Shown here: one piece after another, positions 1 to 8,405 of the stretch | How the letters are laid out: each line of letters begins with the position of its first letter | How positions within the stretch are numbered: the first letter of the stretch is position 1 | NCBI GenBank assembly: GCA_951813075.1 | Contig: OX638343.1 | Coordinates: 2,807,999-2,871,998 of the forward strand | Source of the DNA: Arenicellales bacterium | Lineage (GTDB): Bacteria; Pseudomonadota; Gammaproteobacteria; Arenicellales; JAJDZL01 | Length of the DNA stretch: 64,000 bases | Direction: 5' to 3' | Notes under the pieces: model-generated | What the model saw: only the letters and a program-made list of their open reading frames with translations | What the model was told of the DNA's origin: nothing | Database searches by the model: none | Program-made: the position numbers and the translations under genes

Positions 1-1
1 A

Positions 2-892
2 ATGACTGCCATTGTCGTAAATGAAATCAATATAAAGTCGCTCCGCCAACAGGAAACAAAAGAAAGGTTGGTGATGATAGGGTTGACTATTCCCTATCTG
101 CTCATCGTTATCTTGTTGATCATTGTTCCGATTGGCTGGCTCTTTGGAACTTCCTTCGTCGACCAAGACGGAAGTTTTACTTTCAAACACTATGTCCGGT
201 TGGTTGAAAGCAAAGCCTACTATCGAATTTTTATCACTACATTTGAGATTAGCATTTTTACTACCCTGATTTGCATTCTAATTGGGTATCCGCTGACATA
301 TTTCATTTCCCAGCTCCCTCGCCGATTTGCCAATCTTTGCATGATTGCTGTTCTAATTCCGTTCTGGACGAGTCTTTTGGTTCGAACATACGCATGGCTG
401 GTTTTGCTGCAACGAAAAGGCTTGCTGAATAACTTCGGAATTGAATTAGGGCTTCTTTCCGAACCCCTTCCACTCATGCATAATATGACTGGCACGCTTA
501 TCGGGATGGTTCATATCATGCTGCCGTTTTTGATTCTGCCTCTGTACGCGAACATGCGTGCCATTGACACTGATTACCTCAAGGCTGCATCGAGCATGGG
601 TGCTAACCAACTTCGGGCATTCTGGACAATATTCTTTCCGCTTTCTGTTCCGGGATTGCTGGCCGGGTCGTTGATAGTATTTGTAATCTGCCTCGGCTTT
701 TACGTCACGCCGGCAGTTCTCGGCGGTGGCAAGGTAATCATGGTTTCCATGAAAATACAAAGCAATATCGAGCTTTTCTTCAGCTGGGGAGCAGCAAGCG
801 CACTTGGCGTGGTGCTGCTGGTAATGACAATCGCAATTCTTTATATCGCTTCAAAGTTTGTGTCCCTGGATCAAATGAGTTCGCGAGGTTAG
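2..892 (+). CDS. potB: ABC transporter permease, PotB-like (polyamine type)
   Basis: Inner-membrane permease of a binding-protein-dependent ABC importer, 296 aa. Six hydrophobic segments are visible, the first at about residues 23-48. The cytoplasmic EAA loop that docks the ATPase is at about 195-215 (AASSMGANQLRAFWTIFFPL). This is the usual length and architecture of PotB/PotH-type spermidine/putrescine permeases. It is followed after 3 bp by a PotC-like permease, so the two would form the transmembrane heterodimer. The ATPase and binding protein must lie upstream, outside the window. The start at base 2 is the first available ATG, but an earlier start outside the window cannot be excluded. 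The substrate is inferred from family resemblance; other amines or opines are possible. Confidence 0.85.
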   Translation: MTAIVVNEINIKSLRQQETKERLVMIGLTIPYLLIVILLIIVPIGWLFGTSFVDQDGSFTFKHYVRLVESKAYYRIFITTFEISIFTTLICILIGYPLTYFISQLPRRFANLCMIAVLIPFWTSLLVRTYAWLVLLQRKGLLNNFGIELGLLSEPLPLMHNMTGTLIGMVHIMLPFLILPLYANMRAIDTDYLKAASSMGANQLRAFWTIFFPLSVPGLLAGSLIVFVICLGFYVTPAVLGGGKVIMVSMKIQSNIELFFSWGAASALGVVLLVMTIAILYIASKFVSLDQMSSRG

Positions 893-895
893 ACA

Positions 896-1717
896 ATGGG
901 TTTTTTGAATCGAATCGTATCGGAAACGCAGATTCGTCTGGGTCAGAGGCTTTGGCTGTACATCATTGCAGTTGTTATCCTGATTTTTCTTGTCGCGCCT
1001 TCATTCATCGTCGTTCCAATGTCATTTTCCGGTAGCCAATACCTTGAGTTTCCGCCTGCCAATTGGTCGATTCGCTGGTATTCGCATTATTTCAATTCTC
1101 CAGTATGGATGGCGGCTACTTGGACTTCTATCAAAGTGGCTGTTTTGACTATTTTAGTAGCCACTCCCATCGGAACCATGGCAGCTTATGGAATGCTGAA
1201 CTCTTCAGCAAAACTCACGCGACTGCTTTTTGTCGTGATGATTTCACCGATCATGATTCCCTTGATCCTGGTCGCAATCGGTGTTTTCTACTTCTACGTC
1301 AAAGTCAAAATGGTGAATTCCATTCTAGGCTTGGTTCTGGCGCACTCATTAATTGCCATGCCTTTAGTACTCATCATTGTCATGTCTGCACTTAACAATT
1401 ACGACATGAATCAGGAAAAAGTCGCACGTTCTCTTGGTGCAACACGCCTGCAGGCATTTTTTCAGATTACGCTCCCTCAAATTCGCTTTTCCATAGTGTC
1501 TTCAGCTCTGATCGCTTTTCTGACTTCGTTTGACGAAGTCATCATTGCTCTGTTTATCTCCGGAGGTCCGAATTCAACGATCACTCGAAGTATGTTCCTG
1601 TCACTTCGCGATCAGATTGATCCGACGATCGCATCAATATCAACTATTCTTATCGTAATTTCGTCCGGGTTACTGATTGCGGCGCAGACATTTGGTAAGA
1701 GGAAAGATTCGGACTGA
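896..1717 (+). CDS. potC: ABC transporter permease, PotC-like (polyamine type)
   Basis: Second permease subunit of the same importer, 273 aa. The ATG lies 3 bp after the stop of the PotB-like gene, so the two are co-transcribed. The first membrane segment is at about residues 18-42, and the EAA loop (KVARSLGATRLQAFFQITLP) is at about 178-197. The N-terminal part has the typical PotC pattern of one membrane helix, a periplasmic stretch and then the conserved core. It is probably the last gene of the operon, because about 400 bp of degenerate sequence follows. The transported substrate, a polyamine or related cation, is inferred only from the family. Confidence 0.85.
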   Translation: MGFLNRIVSETQIRLGQRLWLYIIAVVILIFLVAPSFIVVPMSFSGSQYLEFPPANWSIRWYSHYFNSPVWMAATWTSIKVAVLTILVATPIGTMAAYGMLNSSAKLTRLLFVVMISPIMIPLILVAIGVFYFYVKVKMVNSILGLVLAHSLIAMPLVLIIVMSALNNYDMNQEKVARSLGATRLQAFFQITLPQIRFSIVSSALIAFLTSFDEVIIALFISGGPNSTITRSMFLSLRDQIDPTIASISTILIVISSGLLIAAQTFGKRKDSD

Positions 1718-2134
1718 ATCATACAATTCGTAGCTCGTCACACTCAAGGAAGTGTTGGCTGACCACGCCTATCGGAACTAAGGCATGGGCTAAGCACGCA
1801 GAGGTATAGAAAATTTACCATGCGTCGTCACATAACCGAACCAGTGATTGGACATCTGGAGCACGACTATTTGCTAGGGCTCAATTATCTGTAAGGCGGC
1901 TGAAGTAGCAGAATGAATTCTATGGAGTGCATGGCCGTCGGCAGGAAGAATAATGGGTCCAATCTCTATTTGGGTATTCCGGTATTCAAACTGGCGTTTT
2001 ATTGATAATTTTTCTAGGATGCCTGAGCAAACAGCGAATTCCTAAAGCGCCCTAACGCGGTAGCCTTGGACAGCGTAGTCGAGATCGTCCTGAGACGGGG
2101 ACATAATTCCTAATTAGTTCAACCAATCAGTAAT
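1718..2134. other. Intergenic region, 417 bp
   Basis: Apart from the IS5-like relic at about 1796-1925, nothing recognisable was found: no long reading frame, clear terminator or promoter. Confidence 0.5.
1796..1925 (+). pseudogene. IS5-like transposase C-terminal relic
   Basis: A short stretch translates to VYRKFTMRRHITEPVIGHLE followed by HDYLLGLNYL, then two in-frame stops. It closely resembles the conserved C-terminal segment of IS5-family transposases (RRR..IEPVIGHLK.DHR.GRNYLKG), which carries the catalytic Glu of the DDE triad. No N-terminal transposase sequence or terminal inverted repeats were found nearby. It is therefore a small dead fragment. The family call is from motif recall, not a search. 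Confidence 0.6.
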
Positions 2135-3292
2135 ATGTATCCGAATCAGTACGAAAGGCAACTCAAATTTACACTCCCACCAGGTCGGTCGGCTTTTCTT
2201 TTGGGGGCTCGTCAGACTGGTAAGACTACTCTTCTCAGAGAGCGTTTCCCGAACAGTGTCAATTTTGATCTGCTCGATAGCGATATCATGTTGCGATTTT
2301 TATCGCGACCTAGAACACTTGGAGAAGAATTGGCGGTGTTTGGTGAAGCCGCTCATGCAAATCCTATTGTGATCGACGAAATTCAGAAAGTACCGATGCT
2401 ACTCGACGAAATTCATCGGCTTATTGAATCCGAAAAATTTAGCTTTATCCTATGTGGGTCAAGTGCCCGGAAACTCAATCGAAGCGGGGTGAACCTTCTA
2501 GGTGGTCGAGCTTGGAGATACAGTCTATATCCACTATCTTGGAGCGAAATCCCCGAGTTTGATTTGCTGACTGCAATGACTACTGGACTGTTGCCGGGAC
2601 TGTACGCTCAGTCAAATTCAAGACGCTCTCTAAATGCTTATGTACGAGACTATTTAACCCAAGAAGTATTCAACGAGGCTCTGGTAAGAAGAAGTGCTGG
2701 ATTCTTGCGATTTCTTGATGCGCTGTCGTACTGTCACGGAGAGATATTGAACTACTCTGCTATTGCTCGTGATTGTGCTATTGATGCTAAAACGGTTCGC
2801 TCGTATTTCGAGATATTGGTGGATACGCTGATCGGCTACCTGATACACCCATTTCAGAAAAGAGGAAGTCGTCAAGCGATTTCAAGGGCTCCGAAATTTT
2901 ATCTTTTTGATGTCGGGATAGCCAATTACATATGCGGAAATTCTGTATTGAGCGCAAGTGGAGCAGATTTTGGAAGAAGTTTTGAGCACTTCATATTTCT
3001 CGAACTGGTTGCAGCAACCAGTTATCAGAATTTGGATACCCGTATCGAGTATTGGCGAACGAAAAGTGGACTCGAGGTCGATTTCGTATTGGACAACGGA
3101 ACCTTGGCAATTGAAGTGAAAACTCGTCTTCGGACCGGGGGACTACGTGCGATGAAGGCTTTCAAGGAAGAATTTCGACCACAAAGATCGATTATTGTCA
3201 CTGCAGAACCGACAAACCGAGTGATTGATGGGATTGAAGTATTGAACTATGAATATTTTCTAGACGAGCTCCATAGAAATCAGTTGCTATAA
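2135..3292 (+). CDS. AAA ATPase with C-terminal DUF4143 domain
   Basis: 385-aa protein of the AAA_14/DUF4143 family, cytoplasmic and of unknown physiological role. The Walker A motif GARQTGKT is at residues 24-31 and Walker B (IVIDE) ends at D81-E82. The family-typical CGSSARKL segment follows, then a winged-helix-like region and the DUF4143 C-terminus. Around residues 308-330 the pattern RTKSGLEVDFVL...AIEVKTR resembles a PD-(D/E)XK nuclease core, as is usual for this family. Such genes are often scattered as lone accessory genes in symbiont and environmental genomes, sometimes in many copies. Here the gene stands alone between degenerate regions. A defence or selfish role is possible but not shown. 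Confidence 0.88.
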   Translation: MYPNQYERQLKFTLPPGRSAFLLGARQTGKTTLLRERFPNSVNFDLLDSDIMLRFLSRPRTLGEELAVFGEAAHANPIVIDEIQKVPMLLDEIHRLIESEKFSFILCGSSARKLNRSGVNLLGGRAWRYSLYPLSWSEIPEFDLLTAMTTGLLPGLYAQSNSRRSLNAYVRDYLTQEVFNEALVRRSAGFLRFLDALSYCHGEILNYSAIARDCAIDAKTVRSYFEILVDTLIGYLIHPFQKRGSRQAISRAPKFYLFDVGIANYICGNSVLSASGADFGRSFEHFIFLELVAATSYQNLDTRIEYWRTKSGLEVDFVLDNGTLAIEVKTRLRTGGLRAMKAFKEEFRPQRSIIVTAEPTNRVIDGIEVLNYEYFLDELHRNQLL

Positions 3293-4178
3293 AGCGAACG
3301 ACAGTCGCGCCGAGTTGGAATTCGTAATTATTGATAGTTTGAGCTTCAACAGAATTTGTATCGGACTTGAAAGTTCGGTCTTCCGTTGGTTCGGAATAAT
3401 TTGTTAGGTGATCTTTATTGCGTATAGTGGATACTACCCAATTGAATTTTACTTGCGCGTTTTCTCACACCAACAAAAATCGCACTGCTCGGCGAACTGA
3501 ATAACTGCCTGACTTTGATAGTGGCGATACACATATCCAGCATGCGACGCTGGTGCAATCGTCCTCGATTCAATAATTCATAGGATCAATTTCAGTTGTC
3601 CAGCGCAGAACAATCGACAGGTCTAGATTGAGCACCTCCATTTCTTTGCGGAGATTTTTACATGGATGCACTGGTACCAACCCGTACTTTATGCTTATGT
3701 TCGTCACAATTTTTCAGTGGCAATCCACAATCTTTACTTCGCTCGGACCGTTTTGATTCGAACGAAAGCAGGTCGACCACTTCAATTTGATACGGATGCT
3801 GTACTCACCCGGACGGTCGTCATGCAAACTCCCACCGATTTCTCAGCAGAACTGCTAGTACAGTATCAGTTTGTGCTGATGTCGCCGGGCATCATCAGAC
3901 AGTTGCGCAGCCTATTTGCTGAGAGGGTAAAATTTCGAGTCCAGATGAATTGTTTGCATCAGGTAGCCTCCTGCGCGTTTGGTTTGAAAAATTACGCGCT
4001 ATGCACCCGATTCATTTATTACGCTTTTGGGTTTCATATGAATATGATTTTGTGCATGTGTGAAATTAAATAGTAATTGAGCTGCATCAATTTTCTCAAT
4101 TTTTCAAAATTCAAGTTCATCGACTTGGTGGACTAAGATTGATACACGTTTTTTGACCACTTAGCGTCGGGCTGGAAA
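3293..4178. other. Intergenic region, 886 bp
   Basis: A 135-codon open frame at 3666-4073 has no recognisable domain. Its composition (rich in Cys, Tyr, Phe and Arg, no ribosome-binding site seen) looks like chance. No mobile-element motif, terminator or RNA gene was recognised. It may be decayed sequence. Confidence 0.4.
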
Positions 4179-4838
4179 GTGCAAACTGAAAGACCAAACT
4201 CGTTCAACAATTCCAAAAATCGCAGACAACCAATCTTGACGAGGACAGCGCAGGAGTGGTATGAGGTTAATGCGGAATTTTTCGCGGAAGAGTACGAAGA
4301 AATTCAGTTTGAAACCATTCACTCAAGTTTCCTCAAGCACCTGCCACAGCATTCTTGCAAAATTTTGGAAATCGGTTCAGGTCCGGGTCGTGATGCTGCC
4401 GGGTTGGCCGATCTCGGACACGTCGTGGTTGCTGTCGAGCCGTCGAACGAATTGCGCACACGCGCTCAATCATGCCATACACAAGCCAATATTCGCTGGC
4501 TTGATGACAAATTACCGAATCTGGAAAAAGTCATTCAACTAGGCGATCAATATGATGTGATATTCCTGAGTGCAGTGTGGATGCATTTGGCCCCTTCGGA
4601 ACGAAAATCTGCATTCGCGCTAATCGTCAGTTTGCTCAAACCTAGGGGATTGGTCTACATCACCCTTCGGCATGGACCATTCGAAGAAATTGAAGGTTTT
4701 TGGGATATACCTGATTATGAAGTAATGGCACTCGCTAGAGATTATGAATTGATTCAGCTTGATCAGGTTCATGAAGGCGACCTTCTAGGTCGCCGCGATA
4801 TATGCTGGACTCGAATTACGTTTATCTCTCGGAACTGA
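4179..4838 (+). CDS. Class I SAM-dependent methyltransferase
   Basis: 219-aa Rossmann-fold methyltransferase. Motif I (KILEIGSGPG, residues 61-70) binds S-adenosylmethionine. The acidic residue ending beta-2 is in VVAVEPS, and the later FLSAVWMHL segment corresponds to motif II/III, with LLKPRGLVYIT after it. The acceptor cannot be told from sequence; related proteins are annotated simply as Methyltransf_25/11. The start is a GTG with a weak ribosome-binding site. The conserved domain begins near residue 25, so a slightly later start would also work. It is a single gene with no operon partner. Confidence 0.8.
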   Translation: MQTERPNSFNNSKNRRQPILTRTAQEWYEVNAEFFAEEYEEIQFETIHSSFLKHLPQHSCKILEIGSGPGRDAAGLADLGHVVVAVEPSNELRTRAQSCHTQANIRWLDDKLPNLEKVIQLGDQYDVIFLSAVWMHLAPSERKSAFALIVSLLKPRGLVYITLRHGPFEEIEGFWDIPDYEVMALARDYELIQLDQVHEGDLLGRRDICWTRITFISRN

Positions 4839-4930
4839 TGGTATCGTAGTCTAGGATAATGAATTTGTCTTGCGATGTAATTCTTGGACACGGGTTGTGT
4901 AATTATTTCTAAACCGAAGCAAAGAGCGAA

Positions 4931-5146
4931 ATGACGGCAAGACGAAGTTATGGCAATATTACAACCCGTAACCTTAATGACGATGTCAAGGCTCGCTTGC
5001 AGATGCATACCGCTGAGAAAAATCGGTTTATGCAAGACGAAGCGAGAATAATTCTGCGAGAGTCCGTCAGTCGTAAGCCGAGCTCTCAGAATCTCACGGA
5101 AATTTTCAAATCGCATTTCGGATTGGTTTATGGTAAATACGTGTAG
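4931..5146 (+). pseudogene. fitA: FitA-type antitoxin, truncated by a TAG stop
   Basis: 71 codons encode a ribbon-helix-helix DNA-binding N-terminus (ITTRNLNDDVKARLQMHTAE, then DEARIILRES) typical of FitA/StbC-like antitoxins. These bind their own promoter and neutralise a VapC/FitB PIN-domain toxin. The frame stops at TAG 5144-5146, but the same frame continues with LPPRGKGANHR. This matches the usual FitA C-terminal toxin-binding tail (LPPRG-type). The stop therefore cuts off the toxin-neutralising segment. The RHH domain may still be made and bind DNA. Function is inferred from family patterns. Confidence 0.65.
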
Positions 5147-5320
5147 TTGCCGCCGCGTGGCAAGGGTGCGAACCACCGTAATTCGATTGATTTAGCGAAT
5201 ATGTCTGTGCTCGCAGACATCAATGTGGTATCTGCGCGTCGCTTCCGAAATCGCCAGCTCATTACCGGCGTCATTCTTATTGCCTTGTACGTAAGGTGCA
5301 ACTTTGCGAGCCGGAATTAA
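5147..5320 (+). pseudogene. FitB/VapC-type PIN toxin relic fused to the antitoxin tail
   Basis: Reading on in the antitoxin frame past its TAG stop gives the antitoxin tail, then MSVLADINVVSARR. This resembles the PIN-domain start M(I/V)LLDTNV(I/V)SE, which carries the first catalytic Asp. About ten residues later comes LITGVILIALYVRC, which resembles the downstream LFITAVTLAEIRYG block. The frame ends at TAA 5318-5320. The intervening linker and the rest of the PIN domain are missing, so no active nuclease can be made. It is a remnant of a formerly complete toxin-antitoxin pair. Confidence 0.5.
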
Positions 5321-5701
5321 AATCACCTCGTGATCACAGGTCTGAAACTGACGCCCCTAGTAGTGTGAACCGTCACACGCCCAACCACCACATTGTTCGA
5401 ATTCACACCGGCAAAGTGTGTTCGAACCCTGTTGCGCATCAGACCCCCACGTCCGAATAGTCTTCCGGTCCGATCGCTGTAAAATTCATTTCTGGGCTCC
5501 TACCCGAAAGAAAATTACTTTGGAAACCCCATCTTCGCGAAACCTGTCGCCGAAGTGTATTGGAGGAGTCTATATGAACATATGTAGCAAACTAAGATAC
5601 CAGGTTGATTGAAACTTATAATCGGTCTAAGTTTTAGATTGAAAATTTTGGCAGTTTGCCGAATGTTTGATTGACCGAATTTTGCGAGTTACGCCTCTTA
5701 C
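5321..5701. other. Intergenic region, 381 bp
   Basis: Between the toxin-antitoxin relic and the Sel1 gene. A 64-codon open frame at 5418-5612 shows no domain and is not supported. No clear terminator or promoter was identified. Confidence 0.4.
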
Positions 5702-7192
5702 GTGAAACAAAACCAAAAAATTAATTCACTGCCTGGATTCTTCTTGAAATTGCTATTAGTTGTTTTGGCTATTACGGTTGTATCAACAAATTCAAAAATT
5801 TTATTTGGACAGGATTTACTACCGGATCAGAAAATTTCGATACTGAAACAGATTGCCGAACGAGGATCAGCCTACGCACAATTCGAATTTGGACTCCTGT
5901 ATGATTTGGGCGAAGATGTTCCGCTGGACTATGCCGAGGCAGCCAGATGGTATCGATTGGCCGCCGAACGAGGATTTGCCAAAGCGCAACATAATCTCGG
6001 TAACCTGTACTACCACGGCAAGGGAGTTTCGCTGGACTATGCCGAGGCAGTCAGACTGTATCGACTGGCCGCTGATCAGGGATTTGCCGAAGCACAACTT
6101 GCTCTCGGGCACCGGTATTACTTGGGCGAAGGTGTTCCGCTGGACTATGTCGAAGCAGTCAGATGGTATCGACTGGCCGCTGATCAGGGATGGGCCAATG
6201 CACAACATAGTCTCGGTAACCTGTACTATCTAGGCAAGGGTGTACCGCTGGACTATGCCGAGGCAGCCAGATGGTATCGACTGGCCGCTGATCAGGGATG
6301 GGCCAATGCACAACATAGTCTCGGTAACCTGTACTATCTAGGCGAAGGTGTACCGCTGGACTATACCGAGGCAGTCAGACTGTATCGACTGGCCGCTGAT
6401 CAGGGATTTGCCAAAGCGCAACATAATCTCGGTAACCTGTACTACCACGGCAAGGGTGTTCCGCGGGACTATGCCGAAGCAGCCAGATTGTATCGACTTG
6501 CCGCCGAACAGGGATTTGCCGAAGCACAACTTGCTCTCGGGCACCGGTATTACTTGGGCGAAGGTGTTTCGCTGGACTATGTCGAAGCAGCCAGATGGTA
6601 TCGACTGGCCGCTGATCAGGGATTAGTCGATGCACAGTTCAATCTCGGTTTACTGTATTACAAGGATGAAGGTGTTCCGCTGGATTACGGTGAAGCAGCT
6701 AGATGGTTTCGACTGGCTGCTGATCAGGGATTTGCCGAAGCACAATTTAGTCTCGGTTCTATGTACCACCAAGGCGAGGGTGTTCCACTGGACTATGCCG
6801 AGGCAGTCAGACTGTATCGACTGGCTGCTGATCAGGGATTTGCCAATGCGCAATTTAGTCTCGGTTCTATGTACTACCAAGGGGAGGGTGTTCTGTCGGA
6901 CTATGTCAAAGCAGTCAGATGGTATCGACTGGCCGCCGAACAGGGGTTGGCCAACGCACAGTTAGTTCTCGGTTTCATGTATCACCAAGGCGAAGGCGTT
7001 CCGAAAAATTACGTTAAAGCTTATGCATGGATTAGTATTGCAGTAGCGCAAACTGGTCAAGGTAATTTGGAACTTCAAAGATACCTAACGAAAATATCTG
7101 AATTTATGTCACGTTCTGACCTAACCGATGCACAAGAATTGTCACAACAATACTGGGAAGCCTACGTTGCAAACCGTAATTCGTCTGACTAG
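5702..7192 (+). CDS. Secreted Sel1-repeat (TPR-like) protein
   Basis: 496-aa protein starting at GTG. A signal peptide (hydrophobic stretch at about residues 13-30, then a probable cleavage region near FGQ) predicts export to the periplasm or beyond. The rest is 11 consecutive 36-residue Sel1 repeats, from about residue 58 to 452, each of the form A.AQ..LG..Y..GEGVPLDYAEA.RWYRLAADQG. Sel1 repeats form alpha/alpha superhelices used for protein-protein binding; some family members act at host interfaces. The final repeat (KAYAWISIAVAQ) is the usual capping variant. The 108-bp DNA repeats are very similar and include a duplicated block. The binding partner is unknown. Confidence 0.9.
   Translation: MKQNQKINSLPGFFLKLLLVVLAITVVSTNSKILFGQDLLPDQKISILKQIAERGSAYAQFEFGLLYDLGEDVPLDYAEAARWYRLAAERGFAKAQHNLGNLYYHGKGVSLDYAEAVRLYRLAADQGFAEAQLALGHRYYLGEGVPLDYVEAVRWYRLAADQGWANAQHSLGNLYYLGKGVPLDYAEAARWYRLAADQGWANAQHSLGNLYYLGEGVPLDYTEAVRLYRLAADQGFAKAQHNLGNLYYHGKGVPRDYAEAARLYRLAAEQGFAEAQLALGHRYYLGEGVSLDYVEAARWYRLAADQGLVDAQFNLGLLYYKDEGVPLDYGEAARWFRLAADQGFAEAQFSLGSMYHQGEGVPLDYAEAVRLYRLAADQGFANAQFSLGSMYYQGEGVLSDYVKAVRWYRLAAEQGLANAQLVLGFMYHQGEGVPKNYVKAYAWISIAVAQTGQGNLELQRYLTKISEFMSRSDLTDAQELSQQYWEAYVANRNSSD
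5850..7040 (+). repeat. Tandem 108-bp coding repeats of the Sel1 gene
   Basis: Eleven in-frame 108-bp units. Units 4 and 5 are almost identical in DNA. Units 2-3 and 6-7 share the same distinctive pair of variants (NLYYHGKG then HRYYLGEG), so a two-unit block was duplicated. Synonymous positions are also shared, indicating recent expansion or gene conversion and making the copy number prone to change. Confidence 0.8.
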
Positions 7193-8186
7193 CAATATAG
7201 TGCATCGGTGCCGATAATCTTGATATCTGCTGGTTTAGTACCGGTGAACCTCTAGTTCTCAATTGAAATTCAATCCACCGAACGAATATTCCATTGATCA
7301 CTACCAAACGAGAATTCATGTTGCCGGTGCGATATTTCTCGAAAAATTTCGCTATAAAATTAGTAATTTGATTCGTCACGCGGCATCTAGACGATTGTAG
7401 TTTGATGCTAATCTTCCGTATACCAATTCCGAAGAACGATTTTTAGTTTAAATCAAATTTCACGTAACAATTTTTCTGGTGAAATTAACCTGCCACGTAA
7501 GCCAAGCCTGACCTCACATCAAAGAACTGCCTTATCCGGTTTACGAAACAGCCAATCGTCGCCCCGACCGTGCTCGGTATGTACTCAAATTGAATATTCA
7601 CCATTGTCCGAGATCAGGTCCCCTGTATCTGCCGATAGTTTCGCGCATTCAAATATAGTTGGCGCATGAACTTTTAGTGAGTTCTTTAATACGTCAATAT
7701 CAACTGGGGTAAATACAGAATTTCCAGATTCTCGGCTACCCCAGAGTATGCTGACAATTGCTATCGGAATTTATCGGATTGAATCTTTCCGGCAGAACAT
7801 TTCTAATATCGAACCAAAATTAATATAGATGCTACGCAAATCGACCGTTTATCGATAGCTATGGAGTGAGTTGACATCAACAGCCTGACCACACCCTTAA
7901 TCTTTCTTTCCAAAAGACGAGGAGTAGTGTGCGGTCATATACCGCACAAGTTAACTTGATAAAAGGTAGACAGTCCACAATATGATTCAATCCGAACATC
8001 ACTTGCGCTTTGTGCAGTACATCACCAATGTGCTGTCAGACGCACTCGGAGTCAAAGCTGCGGTAGGGTGTAAAATGAACGATCTGCGGCGGTTCTGGTG
8101 TGGCCTGGATTTTGAAGGTATTGCTACTGTATATTCGCACATGTAGAACGCGAAACTGACAGATCTGGAAGTTCTCGAATAGAGAT
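7193..8186. other. Intergenic region, about 1 kb
   Basis: No credible gene. The only structured element noticed is a perfect 8-bp inverted repeat (TGTGCGGT/ACCGCACA) at 7928-7948. The region separates the intact Sel1 gene from a dead paralogue. Confidence 0.4.
7928..7948. repeat. 8-bp inverted repeat with 5-nt spacer
   Basis: TGTGCGGT, spacer CATAT, ACCGCACA. It is not followed by a T-run, so it is not a standard terminator. It could be an operator or a chance palindrome. Confidence 0.3.
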
Positions 8187-8197
8187 TTCAAATTTGA

Positions 8198-8405
8198 CTT
8201 GTCAGTTTTGAAATTCTGATAGATAGTGGCGGAACATTTGGACAAGAATTGCTAACGAATCAGGAAAAATCGATACTGACACAGTATGCCCGACAAGGAT
8301 CGACCGAAGTACAGTTCAAACTTGGGAAACTGTGTCACTTTGGCGAAGGTGCTCCGCTGGACTATGCCGAAGTGGTCAAATGAATTCAGCTGGCCGCCGA
8401 TCTGT
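8198..8405 (+). pseudogene. Decayed paralogue of the Sel1-repeat gene
   Basis: From about 8237 the frame reads FGQELLTNQEKSIL, then TQYARQGSTEVQFKLGKL and GEGAPLDYAEVVK. It stops at TGA 8381-8383 and continues as QLAADL. This parallels the mature start of the intact Sel1 protein about 2.4 kb upstream (FGQDLLPDQKISIL, IAERGSAYAQFEFGLL, GEDVPLDYAEAAR, RLAAERG). Only the first repeat survives and the signal peptide is not recognisable. It is a remnant of a duplicated Sel1 gene. Confidence 0.75.

Noticed and set aside
3666..4073. 135-codon open frame between the DUF4143 gene and the methyltransferase
   Set aside because: No domain, no ribosome-binding site, odd Cys/Tyr/Phe-rich composition; looks like chance in degenerate DNA.
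5402..5450. TTCGAACCC motif resembling a tRNA T-arm
   Set aside because: No cloverleaf or acceptor stem could be formed around it.
5418..5612. 64-codon open frame before the Sel1 gene
   Set aside because: No recognisable motif and no start signal.
5850..7040. Regular 108-bp repeats resembling a direct-repeat array
   Set aside because: They are in-frame coding Sel1 repeats without spacers, so not CRISPR.
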